Assembly (NCBI RefSeq): GCF_017901135.1
Contig: NZ_CP072801.1
Span: 3,488,001 to 3,552,000 of the forward strand
DNA: 64,000 nucleotides
Source of the DNA: Thiothrix litoralis
Lineage (GTDB): Bacteria; Pseudomonadota; Gammaproteobacteria; Thiotrichales; Thiotrichaceae
Reading direction: 5' to 3'
The notes beneath the pieces are model-generated. The model saw nothing but the letters and a program-made list of their open reading frames with translations. It was not told the DNA's origin and ran no database searches. Made by a program: the position numbers and the translations under genes. Below, in pieces: positions 33,864-42,127 of the stretch (position 1 is its first letter; every line of letters starts with the position of its first letter).

Positions 33864-35879
33864 TTAGGGGCGATGAGTGGGGAAATCCACTACCAGCGGT
33901 GAATCGGTTACTTCCCATTGCCCTTTTGCGACGTTTTCACCGGTTGCACTATTGAATACCAGATAGCTGTACTTGCCGTAATGCGGCAGTTTTGCCAGCA
34001 TCTTATCCAGACCGTCGGGGCTGGAGGCATCTAGCAATACGATATTCTGTTGCCCTGCGCGTAAACCCAGCGCTAGCGTGTGCAGCCCGCAGGTGTAATT
34101 CACGCTATTGAGGGTAAACGCGGCATCGGTCATGTTGAACGGTTGCTTGGCGCGTTCGAGCAAGCCTTGCAGCGCCGCATTGTCGCCACCCAGCAAGATT
34201 ACCGTGCCGGTATCAGGCAATGGCGCATCGTCGTATTGCACCCGCAGCGTCGGGTCGCGGGCTTTCAGCGCATCCAGCCAGCTTTCCCACGCCACTTGCA
34301 TGGCTTCATCCGTTTTGCGCGACAGCACGTAGGTCTTGGTTTCTTTGCCGTATAACACGCCAATGGTGGCGGGCATTTCAGCCGCATCCGGCAGGCGGAA
34401 CAGGTCGAAATCCGGGTCAAGCGCCAGTTGCGCGGGGGCGGCAGGCAGGCTTAACTCAAAGGTTTGGGTGGCTTGTGTCATCGACAAGGTTTCCACTTGC
34501 GCGGGGTGTTTGTCAGCAAAGCGGATGTGGGCAGGAATCGCCAGCGGGTAGGCTTTACCGCTTTGTGTTTGTTGCAAGGTCAGTTGCAGGCGGTAGCCAG
34601 TACCTTGCGGCGTAAGCGTGTGTGACTGGATGCTCAAACGTGGCGCACCCGTGCTTTCCAGCCAGACTTGCCGGAAGGCTTGGTCGGCGTGCAAGCTGTC
34701 CAGCAAGTTGCCAAAGGTGGCGGGGCGGAAACGGTATTCCTGATAGAAAGCCTTCAAGCCTTTGAAAAAAGCCGCTTCGCCAACCTGCTGGCGCAGCATG
34801 TGGAACAGCATCAGCGACTTGCCGTAACCAATCGCCTGGGTGGTTTCATCGTGACGGCTGCGGAAATTGGTGAGCGGGAAATCGTTTTGCGAGCCGACAA
34901 ACGTGGCGTATTTTTGCAAGGTGCTGCGGCGGTATTCGGTGCCTTCGCCCATTTGCTGTTTGATGCGCTGATCGGCGAGGTACGCAGTCAGCCCTTCCGA
35001 CCAGTTGCCTTGGCTGGCATCGACATAGACCCCGTTGCCCCACCAATTGTGCAAGATTTCATGCGGAAACGAGGAGTGCAGGATAAACGGCAAGCGCATC
35101 ACCCGCGAACCGAGCAGCGTGAACGAGGGCATTCCCCAGCCTGTTTCCCAGAAACTTTCCACCGTGGCAAACTTGGCGTAAGGGTACGCGCCCAGCAAGT
35201 CGGAATACTCATCCAGATATTGTTGGCTGGCTTGCAGGTAGCGTTGCGCAAGGGCTTCGTCTGCTTCCTGCAAATACACCATCGCGGTGGCGTGCTTGCC
35301 GGGTTGCTGGTAAACGTGGAATTTGCCCGCCAGTAAGTAAAGGCTGTCTTGCGGTTGATTTTCCGCCCAGCCATCGCCGCTCTGTTTGCCTTGGCTGAGG
35401 CTGACCCAACCTTCGGGCAAGGTGGTGTGCAGTTCAAAGGTGTGCAGCGCATTGGCGCTTTGCGCATACCATTGGCTGGCGCCGTCGAGGTAAATGCCTG
35501 TTTCATTCAACAGTACACAAGCTTGCGTCAGCCACGCGCAGTCAGGGGTGGAGGCGAGCTTACCACTGTATTTGAGGGTGATCTCCCGTTGCTCTGGCAG
35601 AAGTGGAATACTATAGCGGTGTATTTCCTCACCCGTTCCCTGAGCGGAGTCGAAGGGAATATCAGGGGTCAGCTTAAAAGCGGGGTTGAGTGTGAATTCA
35701 AACGCGCCATTTACCCGCAGGCTATCCGGCACTTGCAGCGTGTCTTCCACCTGCAAACGGCCTGTTTTGATGTCAGGTGTGACCCGCAGGTTGTGGTGCA
35801 GCACTGGCAAAGCGTCTGCCACTGACAGGGCAGGCAATAACCAAACCAGTAGGACAACAAGATGTTTCAGAATCGGCAT
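33864..35879 (-). CDS. Secreted M1-family metallopeptidase
   Basis: The protein has 671 residues. The signal peptide is LVVLLVWLLPALSVADA. The zinc site is FPHEILHNWWGNGVYVDA (HExxH, near residue 280), with the third ligand in NWSEGLTAYLAD 20 residues on, as in M1 aminopeptidases. The GxMEN exopeptidase motif is replaced by GWGMPSFTLLGS, so a true aminopeptidase activity is less sure. A dispersed-repeat sequence at 35636-35660 is read through as FDSAQGT near residue 76. The start is opposite the start of the divergent ChaN gene, and the two share a very short control region. Confidence 0.85.
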   Translation of the reverse strand: MPILKHLVVLLVWLLPALSVADALPVLHHNLRVTPDIKTGRLQVEDTLQVPDSLRVNGAFEFTLNPAFKLTPDIPFDSAQGTGEEIHRYSIPLLPEQREITLKYSGKLASTPDCAWLTQACVLLNETGIYLDGASQWYAQSANALHTFELHTTLPEGWVSLSQGKQSGDGWAENQPQDSLYLLAGKFHVYQQPGKHATAMVYLQEADEALAQRYLQASQQYLDEYSDLLGAYPYAKFATVESFWETGWGMPSFTLLGSRVMRLPFILHSSFPHEILHNWWGNGVYVDASQGNWSEGLTAYLADQRIKQQMGEGTEYRRSTLQKYATFVGSQNDFPLTNFRSRHDETTQAIGYGKSLMLFHMLRQQVGEAAFFKGLKAFYQEYRFRPATFGNLLDSLHADQAFRQVWLESTGAPRLSIQSHTLTPQGTGYRLQLTLQQTQSGKAYPLAIPAHIRFADKHPAQVETLSMTQATQTFELSLPAAPAQLALDPDFDLFRLPDAAEMPATIGVLYGKETKTYVLSRKTDEAMQVAWESWLDALKARDPTLRVQYDDAPLPDTGTVILLGGDNAALQGLLERAKQPFNMTDAAFTLNSVNYTCGLHTLALGLRAGQQNIVLLDASSPDGLDKMLAKLPHYGKYSYLVFNSATGENVAKGQWEVTDSPLVVDFPTHRP
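35632..35661. repeat. Dispersed hairpin repeat inside the M1 peptidase gene
   Basis: GTTCCCTGAGCGGAGTCGAA plus GGGAA is nearly the same as GTTCCCTGAGCGTAGTCGAA plus GGGA at 59701-59724. The ends (TTCCCT/AGGGAA) can pair. Here it lies in frame and adds codons to the peptidase. Confidence 0.6.
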
Positions 35880-35897
35880 AAATCATTAGTCCATCGT

Positions 35898-36995
35898 ATG
35901 AGTCGTGTCATGGTCATGCTGTTGGTTACGTGCTTGCCTTGGGGGGCGATGGAAGCAACACCGGAAGATGCGTTGGCGTATGTTGACGCACATCCACTGG
36001 CTCAGCCGCTCGCAGACACCTTGGCGCAAAACCGGGTGGTATTCGTGGGTGAAGTCCACGACCGTTACGACCACCACCTCAACCAACTAGCTGTATTGCG
36101 GGCATTACACCAAAAAAATCCTAACATTGCGATTGGTGTGGAATGGTTCCAGCAGCCGTTTCAAGCGGCGGTCAACGACTTTCTGGCGGGAAAAATCAAC
36201 GAAACCGAGCTGTTGCGTGGCACGGAATATTTCGAGCGTTGGGGCTACGATTACCGCCAATTACGCCCGATCATGGAATACGCCAAGGCCAACCATTTGC
36301 CAGTAATTGCCCTGAATGCGCCGGTCGAGCTGACCCGCAAAGTGTCCAAAGGTGGGTTGGAAGCCTTGAGCAGTACCGAACGAGCGCAATTACCCGCGAC
36401 GATTAACCCGCCAGATACCGCTTACCGTGCGCGGCTACAAACGGTTTTTGCGATGCATTCCGAGGATAAAGCGCAGTTTGAGCATTTCCTGGCAGTGCAG
36501 CGTATTTGGGATGAAACCATGGCGCAGCATGTGGTGAATTATGTGCAAAAACACCCGCAGCATCAGATGGTGGTGTTCGCGGGCGTCGGGCATATCAGCG
36601 ACGGCGCTGGCATTCCCGCAGATGTGATCCGGCAAATCCCAGCTATCAAGCTAGCCACCGTTGCTAGTGCTAGCTCGCCGGATGCGCCGCCGAACAGTGT
36701 TGATCACACGCTACCCAGCCCGTTATTGGCGCTGCCGCCCCTTGGAAAACTGGGTTTGCTGTTGAATCCTCAGGCAAGCGGTTTGAGCGTTGCCGCACTG
36801 GATACTAAAAGCGGCGCGGCGCAGGCGGGTGTCCGCGAGGGCGACCGGGTGGCAAGTCTGGACGGCGTGACGATCCATAACATGGCTGATCTGAAACTGG
36901 CCTTGGCTCAGCGTCCGGCAGGCGCAACGGTACAGTTGGCGGTGGAGCGTAGCGGGGAAAGAGACTTGTTGTCTTACAGCGTCGTCTTGCAATAG
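35898..36995 (+). CDS. ChaN/DUF399-type lipoprotein-like protein with C-terminal PDZ domain
   Basis: The protein has 365 residues from the ATG at 35898; a frame from 35862 would overlap the divergent peptidase start. A hydrophobic N-terminus (VMVMLLVTCLPWGAMEA) is followed by the ChaN domain (about 35-255: RVVFVGEVHDRYDHHLNQLA, then IGVEWFQQPFQ, ending MVVFAGVGHISDGAGIPADV). A PDZ domain (about 280-365: GLSVAALDTKSGAAQAGVRE, GDRVASLDGVTI) completes it. ChaN homologues bind haem and have been linked to iron uptake. The added PDZ suggests docking to a periplasmic partner. Confidence 0.85.
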   Translation: MSRVMVMLLVTCLPWGAMEATPEDALAYVDAHPLAQPLADTLAQNRVVFVGEVHDRYDHHLNQLAVLRALHQKNPNIAIGVEWFQQPFQAAVNDFLAGKINETELLRGTEYFERWGYDYRQLRPIMEYAKANHLPVIALNAPVELTRKVSKGGLEALSSTERAQLPATINPPDTAYRARLQTVFAMHSEDKAQFEHFLAVQRIWDETMAQHVVNYVQKHPQHQMVVFAGVGHISDGAGIPADVIRQIPAIKLATVASASSPDAPPNSVDHTLPSPLLALPPLGKLGLLLNPQASGLSVAALDTKSGAAQAGVREGDRVASLDGVTIHNMADLKLALAQRPAGATVQLAVERSGERDLLSYSVVLQ

Positions 36996-37113
36996 ACAGA
37001 GGTATCCCTCAAAAAAGTCTGTTTTTAACGCATTTTGATGAACGGTTATGGTGCATTATGCGACAGAGTGTAAAAGTATCATTCAAAAGAAAACAGAAGC
37101 CGGAGGGGCACTC

Positions 37114-37395
37114 ATGTCATCAAAAGATTTTGCTGATTATCTCGGGCAGCGCGTTGCTAGATTAGGGCTTTCCAAGTCAGAAGTCGCACGCCGTGCTGAT
37201 ATTTCGCGCCAAACATGGTATCGCTTACTCAGTGCTGAGGTCACTGATGCTAAATTGTCGACCATGGCGCGGCTGGCAGAGGCGCTGGAAACCACCCCGC
37301 TGCATCTGTTAAGCATCTACTTTGGGGAAGAAACCACTGGGGATGTGGTGCACTTACACGCGCCTGCCAATAATCACCGCCGTGCGCAAGCGTGA
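37114..37395 (+). CDS. XRE-type helix-turn-helix regulator
   Basis: The protein has 93 residues; the ATG has CCGGAGGGG in front. A single HTH_3 domain: LGQRVARLGLSKSEVARRAD, then ISRQTWYRLLSAEVTDAKL and MARLAEALETTPLHLLS. It has a short tail and no sensor. Its 3' end overlaps by 42 bases the 3' end of the convergent GNAT/C39 gene, which makes that gene a candidate target. Confidence 0.85.
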   Translation: MSSKDFADYLGQRVARLGLSKSEVARRADISRQTWYRLLSAEVTDAKLSTMARLAEALETTPLHLLSIYFGEETTGDVVHLHAPANNHRRAQA

Positions 37396-38463
37396 TTGCC
37401 CGAACTGTGACATCTTGTCGAAATCACTGCGACTGATCGGTAAGTACTGATTATCCAGCGCAAAGCGGTAGTCGGGTTCATTGATGTAAGGGTCATGGAT
37501 GTAGATGAAACGCTTGTCGATCGCCGCGACCACGACCCAATGCGGGGTCTTTTTGTGGTCGAAGCGGTAGGTGCTGATCAGCACCAGTGGCACATGGCCT
37601 TGTTCTAGTGCCGCTTCCAATTCCACTTGGGTAATATTGGTGTAATGCACCGGGGCGGCCTGTTCCGCCAGTTGGTGCAGGAAATCCTGATGTACCTGTT
37701 CAATCACCTGCTTTTTGTCTTCATCGCGCACCGAGTCAATAAACGGCGTTTCGGTTGAAGACAGGTAAGTTGCAGCGCTGTAACCGCGTCGGATCGCCGC
37801 CAACGCCAACCCCACCGGGCTGCACCCGCCATGCCCTGCCATCATGTAAATGGTGGTGGATTCGCGCCAGATGCCCAACTCTTCGCTCATGCTCATGGTT
37901 TGTTGGGCGCTGAGGGCTGCCATGCCCATCATCAAGGCTGCCGGGCCGCAGGTAAAATCAGTGTGTTGTGGGTAATAAGGCACATCCACATGGGTGGTTT
38001 GGGCTTTGGGGTGCAAGATACGTTTTTGCAGGCGCAGCGCATCGGCATGGTCTTCGTAATAATCCTTGTATTCGCCGAAGGGCTTGTAACCCAAACGCTG
38101 GTAGAGGCGAATGGCACTGTCGTTATCGGTGCGTACTTCCAAGCGCATACTGACGCGCCCGTTTTCGGCACAGGCTTTTTCAGCGTGTTCGAGCAATTGC
38201 TGGGCGATACCGCGCCCGCGCTGGCTGGTATCGACGGCAAGGGAGTAAATACGTGCCAGATGCGTGCCCCGGTGCAATAATGCCAGCACATAACCTGCGA
38301 GGGTTTGCCCCTGATACGCCACCAGAAAACAGTTTTGCTCGTGTTGCAGGAAATAGCGGAAACTGCGGCGGCTTAAGCGGTCGCTATCAAAGCTGGTGTT
38401 TTCCAGTGTGACCAGCGCCGCAATGTCGGCGTTGGTGGCGGGACGAATATCGGTTGCAAACAT
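37354..38463 (-). CDS. GNAT acetyltransferase fused to a C39-like cysteine peptidase
   Basis: The protein has 369 residues. The GNAT domain (about 1-145) has LAVDTSQRGRGIAQQLLEHA, the acetyl-CoA loop. The C39-like domain (about 155-365) has VPYYPQHTDFTCGPAALMMG with the catalytic cysteine, and TPHWVVVAAIDKRFIYIHDP with the catalytic histidine and aspartate. It is soluble, with no ABC transporter region. It is divergent from a RimK-type ATP-grasp ligase with only about 60 bases between, a pairing I recall from other proteobacteria. Together they could build and trim a peptide or amino-acid conjugate. The substrate is not known. Confidence 0.88.
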   Translation of the reverse strand: MFATDIRPATNADIAALVTLENTSFDSDRLSRRSFRYFLQHEQNCFLVAYQGQTLAGYVLALLHRGTHLARIYSLAVDTSQRGRGIAQQLLEHAEKACAENGRVSMRLEVRTDNDSAIRLYQRLGYKPFGEYKDYYEDHADALRLQKRILHPKAQTTHVDVPYYPQHTDFTCGPAALMMGMAALSAQQTMSMSEELGIWRESTTIYMMAGHGGCSPVGLALAAIRRGYSAATYLSSTETPFIDSVRDEDKKQVIEQVHQDFLHQLAEQAAPVHYTNITQVELEAALEQGHVPLVLISTYRFDHKKTPHWVVVAAIDKRFIYIHDPYINEPDYRFALDNQYLPISRSDFDKMSQFGQSRLRTAVIIGRRV

Positions 38464-38525
38464 GCAGGGGTAGCCTTAAATTTACCAAAATTAATTATTA
38501 CACGAACGATGGGGATAACGCTTAC

Positions 38526-39989
38526 ATGCCTGACTATTTGTTGCTGGTCGATGACCTCAAGCATTGGAAAAAAGATTTTCCCGAACACCCGCTGGCGACG
38601 GTCAAGGATTATCTGACGGGGGAGGTGTGGGCGAAGCGTCCGCATTTGCATGTCATCAATTTGTGCCGCGACTTGTCTTACCAAAGCCTCGGTTACTATG
38701 CGTCCTTGCTGGCGGAAGCGCGGGGGCATCGGGTGCTCCCCACCGTCAGCACTTTGCAGGATTTGACCCGCAAGACCTTGTACGGTCCGGTGCTGGACGA
38801 TCTGGATGCATTGGTCAACAAGGCGCTGGGGCAAGAAGCACATGGCGTGGATATTTCGCGCTTTGAAATGGTGCTGCATTTCGGCAAATGCGACAGCGAA
38901 ACCCTGCGCCCCTTGGCACGCAAGCTCTACGAGGCGTTCCGCGTGCCGCTGTTGCGGGTGGAATTTCGCCGTAACGGGCGCTGGCGCATCAGCAAATTGC
39001 GGGCGGGAACGTTGGATAAGTTGAGTTACCCGCAGGAACATTTTTTCCTGCAAGTGCTCGACAAGCAAGTTCGCCAGCGTTGGCAAAAGCCTGCGAGTGC
39101 CAAACAGGCGCGTTACGATCTGGCGATTTTGCATAACCCGGAAGAAAAGCTGCCACCGTCGGATGCGAAAGCCTTGCAAGCCTTCATCCGCGCGGCTGCT
39201 GAGCAGGGCATTGCAGCGGAACTGATCACGCCCAAGGATTTCGGGCATTTGCTGGAATACGATGCGCTGTTTATCCGCGAAACTACGGCCTTGAATCACC
39301 ATACTTACCGTTTTGCCCGCAAGGCTGCCAACGAGGGCATGGTGGTGATTGATGACCCGGATTCGATCCGCCGCTGTGTGAATAAGATTTTCCTGAGCGA
39401 ATTGCTGACGGCGAATGGGGTGGCGACACCTGCGAGCCTGATTCTGGCGAAAGGTGAACTGGATAAGGCGGAACAGCAACTGGGCTACCCGGTGGTGTTG
39501 AAAATTCCTGATGGGTCGTTTTCGCGGGGCATGTTCAAGGCGAGTAATCGCGAGGAAATGGAGCGTGCAGCGGCGGAATTGTTCCAGCATTCGGCACTGA
39601 TTCTGGCGCAGGCGTATACTTATACGGAGTTCGATTGGCGCATCGGGGTGTTGAATGGCGAGGCGTTGTACGCGTGCCGTTACTTCATGTCACGCGGGCA
39701 TTGGCAAATCATTAACCACAATACTGGCGGCAAGGCGAAAGAAGGCAAGTGGGAAACCTTGCCTGTGGATGCTGTTCCGGCTACGGTGTTAGCAACGGCA
39801 TTACGGGCTGCGGGTTTGATCGGCAATGGCTTGTACGGGGTCGACCTGAAACAGACTGCTACCGGGGTGGTGGTGATTGAGGTCAATGACAACCCCAGCC
39901 TAGAGTATGGCGTGGAAGACAAGGTGCTGGGTAAACAGCTTTACCAGCGGATCATGGGTGAGTTCCGGCGACGGCTGGAGCAGGGATAG
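38526..39989 (+). CDS. RimK-type ATP-grasp ligase with RLAN N-terminal domain
   Basis: The protein has 487 residues. The N-terminal RLAN-like region (DYLLLVDDLKHWKKDFPEHP and INLCRDLSYQSLGYYASLLA) precedes a linker. The ATP-grasp domain (about 270-485) has SIRRCVNKIFLSELLTANGV, YPVVLKIPDGSFSRGMFKAS and metal ligands in VIEVNDNPSLEYGVEDK. RimK relatives add glutamate or other amino acids to C-termini. The ATG is 72 bases inside the open frame, clear of the divergent GNAT/C39 gene. The two genes probably form one pathway. Confidence 0.88.
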   Translation: MPDYLLLVDDLKHWKKDFPEHPLATVKDYLTGEVWAKRPHLHVINLCRDLSYQSLGYYASLLAEARGHRVLPTVSTLQDLTRKTLYGPVLDDLDALVNKALGQEAHGVDISRFEMVLHFGKCDSETLRPLARKLYEAFRVPLLRVEFRRNGRWRISKLRAGTLDKLSYPQEHFFLQVLDKQVRQRWQKPASAKQARYDLAILHNPEEKLPPSDAKALQAFIRAAAEQGIAAELITPKDFGHLLEYDALFIRETTALNHHTYRFARKAANEGMVVIDDPDSIRRCVNKIFLSELLTANGVATPASLILAKGELDKAEQQLGYPVVLKIPDGSFSRGMFKASNREEMERAAAELFQHSALILAQAYTYTEFDWRIGVLNGEALYACRYFMSRGHWQIINHNTGGKAKEGKWETLPVDAVPATVLATALRAAGLIGNGLYGVDLKQTATGVVVIEVNDNPSLEYGVEDKVLGKQLYQRIMGEFRRRLEQG

Positions 39990-40008
39990 CGTTAAAGGAG
40001 TGGATACT

Positions 40009-40665
40009 ATGCAAGCAGAATTTTGGCTTGAGCGTTGGGAGCAAAACCAGATTGGTTTCCATCAGTCTGAAATCAACAGCCATTTACAGGCATTCTGGGA
40101 ACGGATGGTCGTGCCTGCCGGTAGCCGGATTTTTGTGCCTTTGTGTGGCAAAAGCCGCGACATGCTGTGGTTACAGGCGCAAGGTTTTAACGTGACCGGG
40201 ATAGAGATCAGTGCGGTAGCTGTCCGTGATTTTTTTACCGAGAATGGTTTGAAGCCAACTGTTACCCAGCAAGGCGCGTTTGAGCGTTGGGAATGCGATG
40301 GTCTGGTGATTTTGCGGGGTGATTTTTTCCAGTTGAGTTCTGTGGATGTGCGGGAATGTGCCGGGGTGTTTGACCGTGCCTCACTGATTGCCTTGCCGCC
40401 GGAGATGCGGGTTCGTTATGCACAACACTTCATGGCTATCTTGCCACCGGGTGTGCAGACTTTATTGATTACGCTGGAATACGATCAAAGTGAAATGAAG
40501 GGGCCACCGTTTGCGGTGCATGAACCGGAAGTGCGTGGCTTCTATGAGGAGCAGTGTACGGTGGAACGTCTGTTGGTGCTGGATGCGCTGGCTGATGAAC
40601 CCGGTTTCCGCCAGCGGGGCGTAACCCGGCTGGAGGAGAAGGTGTATTTGCTGACGCCGAATTAA
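40009..40665 (+). CDS. tpm: Thiopurine S-methyltransferase
   Basis: The protein has 218 residues. MQAEFWLERWEQNQIGFHQS is the TPMT N-terminus. SRIFVPLCGKSRDMLWLQAQ is the SAM motif I. VFDRASLIALPPEMRVRYAQ and LLITLEYDQSEMKGPPFAVH follow. Bacterial enzymes of this family methylate thiols and also selenium or tellurium compounds. AAAGGAG lies before the ATG; the longer frame from 39907 is inside rimK. It is 19 bases after the ligase gene and may be co-transcribed. Confidence 0.95.
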   Translation: MQAEFWLERWEQNQIGFHQSEINSHLQAFWERMVVPAGSRIFVPLCGKSRDMLWLQAQGFNVTGIEISAVAVRDFFTENGLKPTVTQQGAFERWECDGLVILRGDFFQLSSVDVRECAGVFDRASLIALPPEMRVRYAQHFMAILPPGVQTLLITLEYDQSEMKGPPFAVHEPEVRGFYEEQCTVERLLVLDALADEPGFRQRGVTRLEEKVYLLTPN

Positions 40666-40670
40666 GGGAG

Positions 40671-41375
40671 TTATTGGGTGGGGGCAGTAGCCGCGACTGT
40701 TTCAGGTTGTGGTGCTGCTGCCTTGTCAGGTTTATTGAACGCATACAGGGCGGCGATGCCAATGCCGATAGCAGCCACAACAGCGACTATTTTTAGTTTG
40801 GAGTCGCCTGATTTGTCTTCAACGCCCAGTTGACGACGGGCTTCTTGATACATTGAGTCGCTTTCATAACGCTTGGCGCTTTCTTCGGCTGCCTTGATGC
40901 TTTTGCTGAGTTCGTTTTCGTATTTCTGGCGTTCGCTTTCCACGGCTTCTTTCATGCGCTGGGTGCGCAGGAAACTGTCACCGATCACACCGCAGGCTTC
41001 ACATTTTTCATTGTGCTCTTTGGTTTGAACTTGCTGGTGTTTGCAGGCAGGGCAGGTGTACAGCGGGCCAGTGAGTTGGGTATTTTCTTCCAGAGGAACC
41101 AGTTGTAGGGTAGGGCGTATCGCGCATTTGATAGCCAATGTGCTGAGTTGCTGGCTGATGGCTTCGGCTTCTGCCTGACTGATATTTTCGCGGATGGATA
41201 CCATGCCGTTGTTGAACAGCAGCGCATCCGACAGCTTGAATTCGAGGTAAGGGCTATTGTCATCCAGCAAGGTGAGGACGTCGCGCACCAAGGCTTCGAC
41301 CGATTTGTCGGAGCTATGCCCGGTGACGACGAGATCGAACAGTTCTGGTATTTGAGCTTGTGGTGACTCTGACAT
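40671..41375 (-). CDS. Zinc-ribbon protein with C-terminal membrane anchor, unknown function
   Basis: The protein has 234 residues. The N-terminal ~100 residues are a mixed alpha/beta domain without a recognised family. A zinc ribbon (CPACKHQQ...CEACGV, about 109-128) is followed by a charged coiled segment (KYENELSKSIKAAEESAKRY). One C-terminal TM (LKIVAVVAAIGIGIAALYAF) and a short Ala/Pro tail complete it. The order suggests a tail-anchored cytoplasmic protein. It is convergent with tpm. Confidence 0.6.
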   Translation of the reverse strand: MSESPQAQIPELFDLVVTGHSSDKSVEALVRDVLTLLDDNSPYLEFKLSDALLFNNGMVSIRENISQAEAEAISQQLSTLAIKCAIRPTLQLVPLEENTQLTGPLYTCPACKHQQVQTKEHNEKCEACGVIGDSFLRTQRMKEAVESERQKYENELSKSIKAAEESAKRYESDSMYQEARRQLGVEDKSGDSKLKIVAVVAAIGIGIAALYAFNKPDKAAAPQPETVAATAPTQ

Positions 41376-41447
41376 GGTTTTTATCCTGTTTTTTATTAGA
41401 GGGTATAAGCAGTCCGACAGGATGTAAATGATGGGCAGATGAACGCG

Positions 41448-41705
41448 CTATTCAGGGTCGGGTGGCTTTTGCGGGTGTTTTCCGCAGCTACAGGCTTCCG
41501 GCACGGGGTCAACCCCGCCTTCGTTCCACGGGTTGCATCGGCCGATGCGGCGAATGGCGAGCCAACTGCCTTTGAGTGCGCCATGGGTTTCGATTGCTTC
41601 CTTCGCGTAGTGCGAACAGGTGGGGTAGAAGCGGCAATTGCTCCCCAGCATCGGGCTGAGGAACAATTGGTAGAAGCGGATAATGAGGATGAGTGGGTAT
41701 TTCAT
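41448..41705 (-). CDS. yidD: Membrane protein insertion efficiency factor YidD
   Basis: The protein has 85 residues. [20 protein letters not shown], then [20 protein letters not shown] and [15 protein letters not shown] are the YidD signature, with the three conserved cysteines. Its usual place is between rnpA and yidC; here it follows a PIN-domain gene and shares ATGA with it. A C-rich tail (EACSCG) is added. Confidence 0.95.
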   Translation of the reverse strand: MKYPLILIIRFYQLFLSPMLGSNCRFYPTCSHYAKEAIETHGALKGSWLAIRRIGRCNPWNEGGVDPVPEACSCGKHPQKPPDPE

Positions 41706-42127
41706 GCGGTCATTTCCTGTTGGTAATCCGCGTATAAACGTTCTAATTGATCAAAGTCACCATCGAACGTCTCGATTTCAAGGGCATAGTATTTGGCGGC
41801 CGCGAAGTGAAAAATATCAAATTTGTATTTTTTCTTATCAGGTACTTTGATGTTTTTGTACTGCGAAAAGCGAAATAGGTTCTCCGCTAGTTCAGCCACT
41901 TCTGATGTGATTTGAAAAAGTCCGAAGGTAGCTAATTGTTCATTAATAAATTGATAGTCATCTTGTTTATGCCACTTTATTCCACATAAGACTTCGTAAC
42001 GAATCAGTGGCGTGATAGCTAAATTAGCATCTTCTTCCAGTAAACGTTCAAAGCGTGTTTCGGCTTCTGAGGTGTGCGTGTCAAATACACCAATCAATAA
42101 ATTAGCATCCAGTAATACATTTCGCAT
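41702..42127 (-). CDS. PIN-domain ribonuclease
   Basis: The protein has 141 residues. [14 protein letters not shown] has the first acidic residue, [12 protein letters not shown] the glutamate, and [20 protein letters not shown] the later aspartates (FDIFHFA, TFDGDF). All PIN positions are present. PIN proteins of this size are often VapC toxins, but no VapB-like antitoxin gene is adjacent. Instead its ATG overlaps the stop of an AAA ATPase gene by one base, so the ATPase may control the nuclease. Base composition is AT-rich compared with the neighbours. Confidence 0.85.
   Translation of the reverse strand: MRNVLLDANLLIGVFDTHTSEAETRFERLLEEDANLAITPLIRYEVLCGIKWHKQDDYQFINEQLATFGLFQITSEVAELAENLFRFSQYKNIKVPDKKKYKFDIFHFAAAKYYALEIETFDGDFDQLERLYADYQQEMTA

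Noticed and set aside
38373..39590. 405-codon minus-strand frame opposite the RimK-type ligase
   Set aside because: The ATP-grasp motifs on the plus strand prove the coding strand; the opposite frame is His/Arg-rich noise.
41702..42127. PIN gene as a classical VapC toxin
   Set aside because: No small antitoxin gene is adjacent; the overlapped upstream gene is a 295-residue ATPase, so a VapBC call is not supported.
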